Assembly: GCA_045106735.1 (NCBI GenBank)
Contig: JBGCEZ010000023.1
Span: 76,656 to 140,655, forward strand
DNA length: 64,000 nt
Direction of reading: 5' to 3'
Source of the DNA: JBGCEZ01 sp045106735
GTDB taxonomy: Bacteria; Planctomycetota; Phycisphaerae; Phycisphaerales; SM1A02
In this document: in pieces, positions 18,182 through 26,163 of the stretch
How the letters are laid out: each line of letters starts with the position of its first letter
How positions within the stretch are numbered: position 1 is the first letter of the stretch
The notes under the pieces: model-generated
Told to the model about the DNA's origin: nothing
Databases searched by the model: none
Seen by the model: only the letters and a program-made list of their open reading frames with translations
Made by a program: the position numbers and the translations under genes

Positions 18182-18526
18182 TCAGTCGGCCGGCGCGACC
18201 GGCGCCTCGGGCCCTCCGGCCCGGTCGCCCGATGCTTCGGCCGCCGGCGGGCTTCCCGGGACCACCAGTTGCTCGCCGGCGATCTCAATCACGTCCCCGG
18301 GCGTAAGTTGCCGCCGGCGCCGGGTTTCCACCTCGCCGTTGACCATCACTTGCCCATCTTGAATGGCGAGCTTGGCGTGCCCGCCCGTCTCGGCCACTCC
18401 CTCGTACTTCAGGAATCGGTCCAGCGTGAAGGGCCGCGGCGGCCGCGGACCGCGCACGATCGGCGCTCCGTCGGCGGCCGAATCGGCGGCATCCTGAGGG
18501 TCCGTTGACGATGCGTCATTGGTCAT
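18182..18526 (-). CDS. S4-domain RNA-binding protein (YbcJ-like)
   Basis: A 114-residue protein whose centre is a small S4 fold: FTLDRFLKYEGVAETGGHAK, then IQDGQVMVNGEVETRRRRQL and PGDVIEIAGEQLVV. Family members bind structured RNA; the YbcJ group is linked to ribosome or RNA handling without a firm assignment. Both ends are acidic or Ala-rich tails, the C-terminal one about 25 residues. The ATG at 18526 shares one base with the stop of the PP2C gene (TGATG), and GGGAGAGA precedes it; a GTG one codon earlier is an equal alternative. Coupling to a phosphatase and polysaccharide genes is unusual. Confidence 0.85.
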   Translation of the reverse strand: MTNDASSTDPQDAADSAADGAPIVRGPRPPRPFTLDRFLKYEGVAETGGHAKLAIQDGQVMVNGEVETRRRRQLTPGDVIEIAGEQLVVPGSPPAAEASGDRAGGPEAPVAPAD

Positions 18527-20943
18527 CACGAAGTCTCTCCCGTCTTCCCTGCTGATCGATCCGAAGGATTCTCTCTGGTCGCCGTGCGCTCGGCCCCCGC
18601 CGAACCCGGGCCCGGTTCTCCGGCGGATGTCCGCTCAACGGCCCCCCGCTCCGAACCCGATCGGCCTGCGTCGCGCGACACGATGACCGCGGTCCGGTCG
18701 TCGTCGCGAATGTGTCCGGCCGAGTGGCGGTCCACCTCGCGGTGCAATTCTTCGAGCATGGCCGACGCCCCGCGGTGGGCGCTCGCGGCCATCAGGTCGG
18801 CCGCCCGATCCAAACCAAAGCGTTCGCCGCGCACGCTCGCCGCCTCGTGGAAGCCATCGCTCATCACCGCGAACGCATCCCCCGGTTCGAGGATGCGGCG
18901 TTCGACCATCACCGGCAGGTCAGGGTCGATCCCGAGCGGCGGACGACCCGCGCGAATCTGCTCAACGCCACCGCGCCGCGCCGGGATGAACATCAATGGC
19001 CCCTGCCCCGCGCTGACCCACGACAGCTCGCCAGAGATTGGGTCGAGCCGCGCGACCCACAGGGTGATGAAGTGCGCCGCGGGCAAGTCTTCACACAGTT
19101 GCCGATCGAGCAACCGAACGAGTTCGTCGAGCGGCAACCCGGCGCGAGCGCCCATCAGGGCCATGCCGCGCAACTGCATCGACGAGAGTGCCGGCCCCAT
19201 GCCGTGACCGGTGGCGTCGGCGAGGAGCAGCAAGACCGGCCCGCGCGGATCCCCCGGCACGAGCGGCACGACGTCGAACGCGTCTCCGCCGGTGGCCTCG
19301 GCCGGTTCACTGTCGGCGGCCACCTGCCAGCCCGGAGGCTGGGTCAGGGCGCCGGGAAAGCCGGCCTGTTGAATCTGGCGAGCGATCTGGACATCGCGTT
19401 CCAACCGCATGAGCGTTTGCAGGCCAACCCGCATGCGGTCCTGGGCCAGCGCGAGTTCGCGTACTTCGGTCACGTCGGTCTCAACGCGTACTTCCGTTTC
19501 AAGATCGCCGCGACTGATCCGGTTGCTTTGCTCGACCAACTGCTCAATCGGCTGGCTGTAGCTGCCGGCGATGGCGTGCACGCGGAGGACGCCGACGATC
19601 ATCACCAAGGCGGTGATCACGATGATGGCCCAGCGGAGCCTCCGGATATCGCCAAGCAATGCCGACTCAGGGACGAGCACGGCAACGAACAGATACTCCG
19701 ATGGGCTCACGGCGACCGCTTGCGAATCAACCCACCACGCGGCCCGGCCGACTTCGAATCGTCGGGCATCGTCGCGGCTGCGGGCTTCGACGACCGACGC
19801 GTCGACGGCGATGTCCGGCGGCAACCGGCCCTCGAGGGCCAGCTCGACCGCGGCATCGGCACCGTCGGTCGCCTGGGCCAAACTCACGGCGTCGGGAGCA
19901 AGTTCGTCGTCGTCGCCTTCCGACAGCGCGCGGGCCGCGGCGACGATCACCGGGGCGTCCAAGTCCGTCGCCCGTTGCAGGAGCACGGAATCGCGCTCGG
20001 CGGCAGAATCGAAGTACGGTTCGACGGGCATGGCCAGGAGCCGCAACTCTCGCGAGAGAATGAACGCTGACGATCCGGCCAACGACTGGTCACCGGAGAC
20101 AATGGCCGAGAGATCGTCGATCGAAAGCGTCATGGCCAAGACGACCACTTGACCGCCAGGCCGCCGGGCGGCGATCGAGCCGATCACTTCCGGACGCCCG
20201 CCCGGACCGATGACCGGGGGCGACCAGATCAGCGGCCCCGTGGCGTCCTCCGGGTTGACGTCGCTCAAGGCGGCGACCGCACGAGCGAACCACGGTTCAG
20301 ACCGCAGGTCCGTGCCGACGCCAATGTCGACGTCAAAGCGATCGGCATCGGCGGGGCCACTGACGGCGCGAAACCCGCCGCTCCCGTCCGGGCTGATCCA
20401 ACGGGCGACCGCGACCGGCCCGCCCGGTTCATCTTCCGATGGCCCGGTCCGCGCGTCGATGAGGACGTCGCGCGGGTCCGCGGCGTTCGGCGCATCGAAC
20501 GCGACCGGCGGCAAACCCGACCGACGATTGCCCTTGTCGATGACGAAGGCCTGCCCATTGTGTTCCACGATCGCGATCGACCGAACGGTGCCCCAGGCCT
20601 CAACCGAAGGGACCATCGATCGACGCAGCCGCCCGGGATCGTCGGTTTCCAATTGCCCCGCCGCCGCGACGCGGGCCATCACCGGCAGGTCGACGACCAG
20701 AGGCTGCAGGTACTCCCGCAGACTGAGCGAAACCTGGTCCATCGCCTGGGCCGTGGCCAGCGCCGAGAGCGACCGAATCGCCCGCCCCGCCCCGAACACG
20801 GTGACGGCGAGGATGCCCGCCCCGAGCACCAGCACCAACGCCACGAGGTTGCGCTGCAACTTGCGCCGGATGCTGCGTGAACGCGGGGCGCGAGGAGCCC
20901 GGCGACGCTCGACCCCGGCGGGTGGTCCGCTGGCGAGGCTCAT
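18526..20943 (-). CDS. Membrane sensor PP2C (SpoIIE-type) phosphatase
   Basis: An 805-residue signalling phosphatase. Order: basic N-terminus; helix at about 32-53; a 380-residue extracytoplasmic sensor, probably dCache-like; helix at about 436-456; HAMP at 456-508; then a short coiled coil (RLERDVQIARQIQQAGFP) and the SpoIIE/PP2C domain at 536-757. Metal-binding motifs are intact: GGDAFDVV at 552, ADATGHGM at 575, SDGFHEA at 695, RDDDRTAVIV at 746. Such enzymes dephosphorylate Ser/Thr on anti-anti-sigma (STAS) partners; no STAS gene is in the window. The start at 20943 overlaps the O-antigen ligase stop by ATGA. The coupling suggests that it reports on, or controls, surface polysaccharide; that is inference. 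Confidence 0.93.
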   Translation of the reverse strand: MSLASGPPAGVERRRAPRAPRSRSIRRKLQRNLVALVLVLGAGILAVTVFGAGRAIRSLSALATAQAMDQVSLSLREYLQPLVVDLPVMARVAAAGQLETDDPGRLRRSMVPSVEAWGTVRSIAIVEHNGQAFVIDKGNRRSGLPPVAFDAPNAADPRDVLIDARTGPSEDEPGGPVAVARWISPDGSGGFRAVSGPADADRFDVDIGVGTDLRSEPWFARAVAALSDVNPEDATGPLIWSPPVIGPGGRPEVIGSIAARRPGGQVVVLAMTLSIDDLSAIVSGDQSLAGSSAFILSRELRLLAMPVEPYFDSAAERDSVLLQRATDLDAPVIVAAARALSEGDDDELAPDAVSLAQATDGADAAVELALEGRLPPDIAVDASVVEARSRDDARRFEVGRAAWWVDSQAVAVSPSEYLFVAVLVPESALLGDIRRLRWAIIVITALVMIVGVLRVHAIAGSYSQPIEQLVEQSNRISRGDLETEVRVETDVTEVRELALAQDRMRVGLQTLMRLERDVQIARQIQQAGFPGALTQPPGWQVAADSEPAEATGGDAFDVVPLVPGDPRGPVLLLLADATGHGMGPALSSMQLRGMALMGARAGLPLDELVRLLDRQLCEDLPAAHFITLWVARLDPISGELSWVSAGQGPLMFIPARRGGVEQIRAGRPPLGIDPDLPVMVERRILEPGDAFAVMSDGFHEAASVRGERFGLDRAADLMAASAHRGASAMLEELHREVDRHSAGHIRDDDRTAVIVSRDAGRSGSERGAVERTSAGEPGPGSAGAERTATRENPSDRSAGKTGETS

Positions 20944-22469
20944 GTGCGTGCTCCGATGGAAGCGACCGGAGCGGCGGGCGAGGCGGGCGAGGCAGGCGAG
21001 GCGGAGTCGCCGGACGGATCGGTGGCGACCCCGGACCGCGCGTCCCGCGGCGACCGCAGGACCAGCATGAGAAGCACCATCGCCAAGGCGACCGTTTGTC
21101 CAGCCACGTGCCACGCGTCGAACTGCGCCGCCGCGGCGAACGCAAGACCGGCGGCGAGCGCTCCGCCAGCTGCGGCGTGGACGTGCCGCGACCGGAGTCC
21201 CGCCCAGCCCGCGGCGAACACCAACGTCAGCAGTGGCAGCAGTCCGAGCACCCCTTGCTCGGACGCAACGTGCAGCGGGACCGAATGCGGGTGCCAACCG
21301 CGTCGGAGCACCTCCGCGTGCTCGGTGGTCTCGGCGTACGGGCGAAACGATCCGGCCCCCCACCCGCGCCAAGGACGCTCGAGGAACATCCGACCGGCGG
21401 TCCGGGCGGCAACCACGCGAAACCCGTTGTCGGAGTCGAAGTCGCCGGTTTCCGCCCGTTCAAGATCGGCGGCGACCTGTTGGACGCGGGCGCGAATCAG
21501 ATCGCCGCCCATGGTCCATCCGGCGACGGCGGCGACCACGACCATCACCGCCAGTGCCGCCACCCGTCGCCCACGACGCTCACCGCCCGCGGGCCGCGAC
21601 CAACGCCACGCGCCCTGGACCACGAGGACGGCCACCCCCACCATCGTCGCGATCCACGCCGCGCGGCCACCGCTGGCCACCAAGCCGTAGCCGGCGATCG
21701 GCACGAGCAGCGCGGCCAGCCAGGTGCATTGCCACGAACGACCCGCGCTCCAGCCATGACCTGAGCGTTCGCCCGAGCCTTCGCCGGCGCCCTCGCCCGG
21801 CCCGCGTGGCCAGAACGAACCGTCGCGCGCCACGGCCAGTGCGAGCAACAGTCCCGTCGCACAGAACAAGCCGGCGATCGGCGGGTGCAGCAGGCCGCCC
21901 AGCCGGCCTCCGTACGCCGGTGTCCAGTCGAAGTACTCGCGGTCCTGCATGACTTGCAGCGCGACCAGGCCGACGACGCCAAACATGAGCCCAAGGGCCA
22001 ATGCCCCGGGCGCACGCAGGACTGGCCAGAAAATCAGCGGCAGTCCGAGGTACCGGAGCGACCGAAGTTCCTCGATGCCCTCGGACGGATTCAGCGACCA
22101 GCGGACGCTCACGGCGTGCACGATCACGCACGCGGCGAGGGACCAGACAATGAGGCTCCGGCGAGCCAGCAGCAGATCGCGCCACGTCACCGGCAACCGA
22201 AGCAGCCAAAGCACGAGGGCGAACGCGGCAAGCACGTCTTTGGGTGCGGTGGCCAGGGGCAACGATGCGGCGAAGAGCAACGCGCTGGTCTCATGCATCC
22301 CGCGCAGCGTCCGATGCCAACCGGAATCAGGATCCACCAGCGCATGCGGACGCGGCTCGAGCAGGCCCGCAATCGCACGTTGGGACGATGCCGCGGCCGA
22401 GCCGGCGCTCGCGACACCGGCCATGTTCGCAGCATCGGTGGCGTTCGCCGGACGGTCGGAGGCACTCAC
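20940..22469 (-). CDS. O-antigen ligase / Wzy_C family polysaccharide polymerase
   Basis: A 509-residue polytopic membrane protein with about ten helices. The large periplasmic loop contains the family signature region: NGFRVVAARTAGRMFLERPW, WGAGSFRPYAE and then HPHSVPLHVASEQGVLGLLP, in which the His and Gly pairs are characteristic of WaaL/Wzy_C enzymes. They join or polymerise undecaprenyl-linked glycans at the periplasmic face. The GTG at 22469 overlaps the glycosyltransferase stop by GTGA, which decides the start; upstream extension would overlap that gene. The stop overlaps the PP2C start. Ligase and polymerase cannot be distinguished from sequence alone. Confidence 0.88.
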   Translation of the reverse strand: MSASDRPANATDAANMAGVASAGSAAASSQRAIAGLLEPRPHALVDPDSGWHRTLRGMHETSALLFAASLPLATAPKDVLAAFALVLWLLRLPVTWRDLLLARRSLIVWSLAACVIVHAVSVRWSLNPSEGIEELRSLRYLGLPLIFWPVLRAPGALALGLMFGVVGLVALQVMQDREYFDWTPAYGGRLGGLLHPPIAGLFCATGLLLALAVARDGSFWPRGPGEGAGEGSGERSGHGWSAGRSWQCTWLAALLVPIAGYGLVASGGRAAWIATMVGVAVLVVQGAWRWSRPAGGERRGRRVAALAVMVVVAAVAGWTMGGDLIRARVQQVAADLERAETGDFDSDNGFRVVAARTAGRMFLERPWRGWGAGSFRPYAETTEHAEVLRRGWHPHSVPLHVASEQGVLGLLPLLTLVFAAGWAGLRSRHVHAAAGGALAAGLAFAAAAQFDAWHVAGQTVALAMVLLMLVLRSPRDARSGVATDPSGDSASPASPASPAAPVASIGART

Positions 22470-23254
22470 TCGCCCGCGTCCGGCGATGCCCCGGGCAACT
22501 CGGACGCGGCGATCGCACCATGTTTGACCAACGCGGCGTGGGCGGCCATGGCCGACGCGAGCAACCCGCGGCGCCCGTCGAGAAATCCGCGCTTCAAGAC
22601 GTACTGCTTCAGGAACGCGGCCGACGGCGACACGAGCAGGCCGCCCACGCCGCCCCCGCCCCGAGCGTCCGGATCGCGCACGCATTCGTCGCCGTAGCGG
22701 ACATGCCGCGAGGCCATGTCGGTGAAGTTTTCGTACGAGTCGTGCCGGCAGTCGCCGTCGAGTCGGCCGGTGCGGCCGTCAACCAGCAGCTGGTCGTGGG
22801 CCCCGGGACCAACCGACCGCGCTTTCCCCCCACGCACCAACCGCAATCTCCACTCCGGTTGAAAGGCGTGGTGCAGCCAGCCGCCGAGGTACCAGAGCTT
22901 GCGGTTGATCCACCAGCCGTCGTAGGCCGGATCGTCGGCCTCCACCGTTGCCTGCACCGTCGCCTGGAGGTCCGGCTCCAATGACTCGTCGGAGTCCAGC
23001 AACAACACCCACTGGGCTTCGGCGCATTGGTCGATGGCGAACTGCTTCTGCGCCGCGAATCCGAGCCAGGGCTGATGGATGACCTCGGCCCCGTGATCGC
23101 GACAGCACTCGATCGTGCCGTCGGTCGAACCGGAGTCGACCACCACGATGCGTCCGGCGATCGGCTGCACGCTCTTGAGTACAGGCTCGATCGTCCGCAT
23201 GCTGTTGAACGCAGTCAGCGCGACCGCAAGTTGATCGGAAGGGCCGCCGGCCAT
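22466..23254 (-). CDS. Family 2 glycosyltransferase (WaaE/KdtX-like)
   Basis: A 262-residue GT-A enzyme. Seen: LAVALTAFNSMRTIEPVL, the nucleotide-binding VVVDSGSTDGT with D40 and D45, the metal-binding DSD at 87-89, and the W-rich NRKLWYLGGWLHHAF segment typical of the WaaE/KdtX lipopolysaccharide-core group, followed by HDSYENFTDM. A hydrophobic C-terminal helix is not evident. It should add a sugar to a lipid-A-core-like or exopolysaccharide acceptor in the cytoplasm. It is the first gene of the coupled set with O-antigen ligase, PP2C and S4 proteins. A TATACT element lies about 97-102 bases upstream. Confidence 0.9.
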   Translation of the reverse strand: MAGGPSDQLAVALTAFNSMRTIEPVLKSVQPIAGRIVVVDSGSTDGTIECCRDHGAEVIHQPWLGFAAQKQFAIDQCAEAQWVLLLDSDESLEPDLQATVQATVEADDPAYDGWWINRKLWYLGGWLHHAFQPEWRLRLVRGGKARSVGPGAHDQLLVDGRTGRLDGDCRHDSYENFTDMASRHVRYGDECVRDPDARGGGGVGGLLVSPSAAFLKQYVLKRGFLDGRRGLLASAMAAHAALVKHGAIAASELPGASPDAGE

Positions 23255-23350
23255 CGATCGTCGCTCCTGCGGCGTCGTCGGAGCGGCGACGCGGCCCGGG
23301 ATGTTCCCGTGAGCGGAGTTCGCGGTCGCCGGGACGGGCCGTTGCGCAAC

Positions 23351-23356
23351 AGTATA
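23351..23356 (-). promoter_or_regulatory. Possible -10 element for the glycosyltransferase operon
   Basis: Read on the minus strand this is TATACT, five of six bases of the sigma-70 -10 consensus, standing out in very GC-rich DNA. The best -35 candidate is CTGACG about 20 bases upstream, which is a long spacing. It would give a leader of roughly 85-90 bases before the glycosyltransferase ATG. The same bases read TATAGC on the plus strand. Confidence 0.3.
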
Positions 23357-23362
23357 GCCCGC

Positions 23363-23560
23363 GTGCGCGGCGCCCTCGTCAGCGCAGGAGACCCCCCGCC
23401 AGGAGGCTGGCGATGACGGAGGGTCCCACTTGGAGGTGGCCGCCCGTGGGCGACCGGAGGAGTCCAGGATGCTCGGAATCGGTGCACGGGATCAGCGGTG
23501 CACCGGAAGCGCGAGGAGGACGTCCGGAGGTCGTATCGCCGCCCGGACGACAACCGATTC
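23363..23560 (+). ncRNA. Candidate structured, GGA-rich small RNA
   Basis: This gene-free stretch contains 13-14 GGA triplets in about 165 bases, several as CAGGAGA, CAGGAGG and CAGGATG, the last being the CsrB-type repeat core. Four successive hairpins can be drawn on the plus strand: 23397-23412 (6 bp, GAGG loop), 23438-23455 (short stem CGCCC/GGGCG), 23480-23505 (8 bp perfect, loop GGGATCAGCG containing GGA) and 23521-23549 (7 bp, 15-base loop). GGA triplets lie in or next to loops and in the linkers, as in CsrA-sequestering RNAs. No homologue is recognised by eye, and transcription is not shown. The alternative is that it is simply upstream regulatory DNA. Ends are approximate. Confidence 0.3.
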
Positions 23561-23618
23561 ACATTCGGACGACCAATCGTTCACGAATTGCGGGGAGGCT
23601 CGCCCGCCCATGGCGCAA

Positions 23619-23654
23619 CCGGAGCCCACGGATCGTTGAATCCGCGGGCTCCGG
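23619..23654 (-). terminator. Strong hairpin after thioredoxin
   Basis: An inverted repeat CCGGAGCCC-A-CGGAT / ATCCG-C-GGGCTCCGG pairs 14 of 15 positions around a 6-base loop. It lies 77 bases beyond the minus-strand thioredoxin stop at 23731. There is no T-tract, so termination efficiency is uncertain; it could equally close a plus-strand small RNA starting near 23363. Confidence 0.5.
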
Positions 23655-23730
23655 CTGCGTGGAACCCAAGGCACGTGCACTCCGACGAGGAGCCGGCCCG
23701 GTGAAGAGGTGTTCGGGGCTGATCGACGGA

Positions 23731-24063
23731 TCAGTTCTGACCGGCGGCAAGTGCCGCCTCGTAGCGATCGATCGACTGGATGCCAACGAGCCGGGCGGTC
23801 TCCTGGCCGTCCTCCAAGACCACGACCGTGGGGATGGAGGCGACGCCAAATCGCGCGGCGATTTCGGCGGCATCGTCGACGTTCACCTTGGCCACGGTGG
23901 CGCGTCCGGCGGTCGAATCGGCCAGTTGGTCGATGGTCGGGCCGAGGGCGCGGCACGGCCCGCACCATTCGGCCCAGAAGTCGACGAGCACCGGTCCGGT
24001 CGCCGCGGCGACGGTCTGATCGAAGTTGCTGGCGTCGAGTTGCTTGACGTTGGGACTGGCCAT
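23731..24063 (-). CDS. trxA: Thioredoxin
   Basis: A 110-residue classical thioredoxin: VLVDFWAEWCGPCRALGP carries the WCGPC redox centre, and the cis-Pro segment VASIPTVVVLEDG is present. It is a cytoplasmic dithiol-disulfide reductant for ribonucleotide reductase and other proteins. Start at 24063: AAGGAA lies about 8 bases upstream, and the family N-terminus begins here; a longer frame to 24153 adds an unrelated leader. It is transcribed alone, divergent from the collagen-like gene. Confidence 0.96.
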   Translation of the reverse strand: MASPNVKQLDASNFDQTVAAATGPVLVDFWAEWCGPCRALGPTIDQLADSTAGRATVAKVNVDDAAEIAARFGVASIPTVVVLEDGQETARLVGIQSIDRYEAALAAGQN

Positions 24064-24459
24064 GGCGGGTGTTTCCTTCAGTGGAGGGAGCAGGCGGCGG
24101 GCGGGATCGGAACGCCCGAGTGACGGCCGCCACAAAGTAGACTGATGAGTCAATCAATCTATTCCTGGCCGAGCTGAGAATTCCTCGAATCGGCGATTCC
24201 AGCCCGCCAAGGCCGTTTGGGCCGAACCTCATGCCGATCGAGCGTCGCGGATGGATCGGCCGATCGGCCGTCGATCGTGGACCATCGGCCACGGGTCCCA
24301 GCAATCCGCTGCGCAAACCGGCCAGCTTCGCCTCGCCAGTTCGGCATGAATTCCAGCTTTCTCCAAGGGGCTCCGGGGCGTTTTTGCGTTGTCCGAACAA
24401 GAGCGGACCGTTCGCTGGTCCGAGCTCCCACGCATTCGGCACGAGACAAGGAAATACAG
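24064..24459. other. Divergent promoter region, thioredoxin / secreted cluster
   Basis: No gene. It must hold promoters for thioredoxin (minus) and the secreted cluster (plus). In the plus-strand leader a hairpin CGGACC/GGTCCG with a 7-base loop lies at 24404-24422, extended by GAGC/GCTC with a two-base bulge, ending about 33 bases before the collagen-like start. A T5 run at 24381-24385 precedes it. No clear -35/-10 pair is seen. Confidence 0.4.
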
Positions 24460-26103
24460 ATGTTCACCCAGGCTTCGATCCTGAGCGGTTGCGCTGCGCT
24501 TGCCGCCGCCACCACCGTCCTCGCGGCTCCCGTCACGACCTCCTTCACGTACCAGGGCGAGCTCCGCCAGAGCGGCACGCCGTTCACCGGCAACGCCAAT
24601 TTCTCGTTCCGCCTGTACGCCCAGGCCGCCGGCGGATCGCCGGTCTCCGGCGCGATCAGTGCGAACAACCTCGCGGTGGAAGCCGGTCGCTTCACCGTCG
24701 ACCTGGACTTTGGCAGCGCATTCGACGGCCAGGCCCGCTGGCTCGAGATTCAGGTCAACGGCACCACGCTGACGCCCCGTCAGCCGTTGAACGCCGCGCC
24801 GTACGCCCTCTTTGCCCTCGACGGCAACGAAGGCCCGGCTGGCCCGGCCGGCCCGACCGGCAACCCCGGTGCGCCCGGCCCCGCTGGCCCGGCTGGCCCC
24901 GCCGGACCTGATGGCGCCGATGGTGCCCAAGGCCCCCAGGGCACGCCCGGCCCCGCCGGTCCGATTGGCCCCGTCGGCCCCCAAGGCCTGACCGGACCGC
25001 AGGGACCGACCGGCCCGCAAGGCCCCGCCGGCGACTCGCAATGGACGGTCAGCGGATCGAACATCTACTTCAACGGCGGACGCGTCGGCATCGGCACGAC
25101 CAGCCCCCTCAACACGCTCGACGTCGACGGCATCCTGCGGGTGCGCGAGCGTTCGATCTACGGATTCGACGCCGCCCCGGTCATCACCGCCGGCATGAAC
25201 AACTCGCTCTCCGGCCGCATGTGGCTCGGCCACTCTGAGAGCTTCCCCGGCTGGGGCCTCCACTATCGCGACATCGCCAGCGACGGATTCGGCGCCGACC
25301 AGCTCGAGTTCACGGCCGGTGATGCCACCCAGCCCCGTGCGGCGTTCGACTTGCTCGGCGGCAACATGTACTTCTACGGCTCGGATGGGTCGAGCGATCC
25401 GGGACTGCAGTTCACCGGCGACGCGAGCGGCAACGCCCGCGGCCGGATCGAAGCCCTCGACACCGATTCTGTCACCGCCCGCCTCATGAGCCACGACACG
25501 TTCGGCTCCTGCTTCGAACTCTTTGAGAACGACGGCTCGAACTCGATCCTCATGTACGGCTCGGGCAGTGGCGACGGCTCAGGCGGCCGGATCTTCGTTC
25601 GCGACGGCGGCGGCGCGACCCGCATCACGCTCGACGGCGACTCCGGCACCGTCACCACCCGCGTGCTGACGATCACCGGCGGTTCGGACCTGTCGGAACA
25701 GTTCGACGTCAACGCCGGGGACATGGCGATCGAAGCCGGCATGGTCATGTGCATCGACCCCGACAACCCGGGCGAGCTCATCCCCGCGACCCGCGCGTAC
25801 GACCGCACGGTTGCCGGCGTGATCTCCGGAGCCGGTGGCGTGAACCCCGGCCTGATCATGGGTCAGGACGGCACCCTCGCCCACGGCGAACATCCGGTGG
25901 CCCTCACCGGTCGCGTGTACGTCTGGTGCGATGCGTCGGCCGGACCGATCGAGCCCGGTGACCTGCTCACCACCAGCGACCGCGCCGGACACGCCATGAA
26001 GGTCAACGACCACGCCCGCGCCGGCGGCGCCACGCTCGGCAAGGCGATGACCCGACTCGACGAAGGCACCGGCCTGGTCCTGGTGCTCGTGGGCCTGCAG
26101 TAA
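24460..26103 (+). CDS. Secreted collagen-like fibre protein
   Basis: A 547-residue exported protein. A signal peptide (about 1-23, ending in VLAAPV) is followed by a beta domain (TSFTYQGELRQSGTPFTG...), a collagen-like Gly-X-Y stretch at about 124-192 with many GPAGPAG triplets, and then IGIGTTSPLNTLDVDG, the tail-fibre/adhesin-like head found in bacterial secreted proteins and phage fibres. The C-terminal 140 residues (SDLSEQFDVNAGDMAIEAGM and the GDLLTTSDRAGHAMK segment) resemble the peptidase-G2-like trimer region of such fibres. A trimeric surface fibre is the natural model. Start at 24460: AAGGAAA about 8 bases upstream. First gene of a three-gene secreted cluster; no phage genes are nearby. 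Confidence 0.87.
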   Translation: MFTQASILSGCAALAAATTVLAAPVTTSFTYQGELRQSGTPFTGNANFSFRLYAQAAGGSPVSGAISANNLAVEAGRFTVDLDFGSAFDGQARWLEIQVNGTTLTPRQPLNAAPYALFALDGNEGPAGPAGPTGNPGAPGPAGPAGPAGPDGADGAQGPQGTPGPAGPIGPVGPQGLTGPQGPTGPQGPAGDSQWTVSGSNIYFNGGRVGIGTTSPLNTLDVDGILRVRERSIYGFDAAPVITAGMNNSLSGRMWLGHSESFPGWGLHYRDIASDGFGADQLEFTAGDATQPRAAFDLLGGNMYFYGSDGSSDPGLQFTGDASGNARGRIEALDTDSVTARLMSHDTFGSCFELFENDGSNSILMYGSGSGDGSGGRIFVRDGGGATRITLDGDSGTVTTRVLTITGGSDLSEQFDVNAGDMAIEAGMVMCIDPDNPGELIPATRAYDRTVAGVISGAGGVNPGLIMGQDGTLAHGEHPVALTGRVYVWCDASAGPIEPGDLLTTSDRAGHAMKVNDHARAGGATLGKAMTRLDEGTGLVLVLVGLQ

Positions 26104-26163
26104 GCCGCGATGGCCGCCCATCGACTGCTTCCTGCCCCGCGAACCATGACACGGAGATCAACC

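Noticed and set aside
23363..23654. RNase P RNA, SRP RNA or tRNA in the gene-free stretch
   Set aside because: Their signature motifs are not present; only GGA motifs and hairpins are seen.
24460..26103. Phage tail fibre from a prophage
   Set aside because: The protein has a signal peptide and no other phage gene, integrase or attachment site is near; it is a chromosomal secreted fibre.
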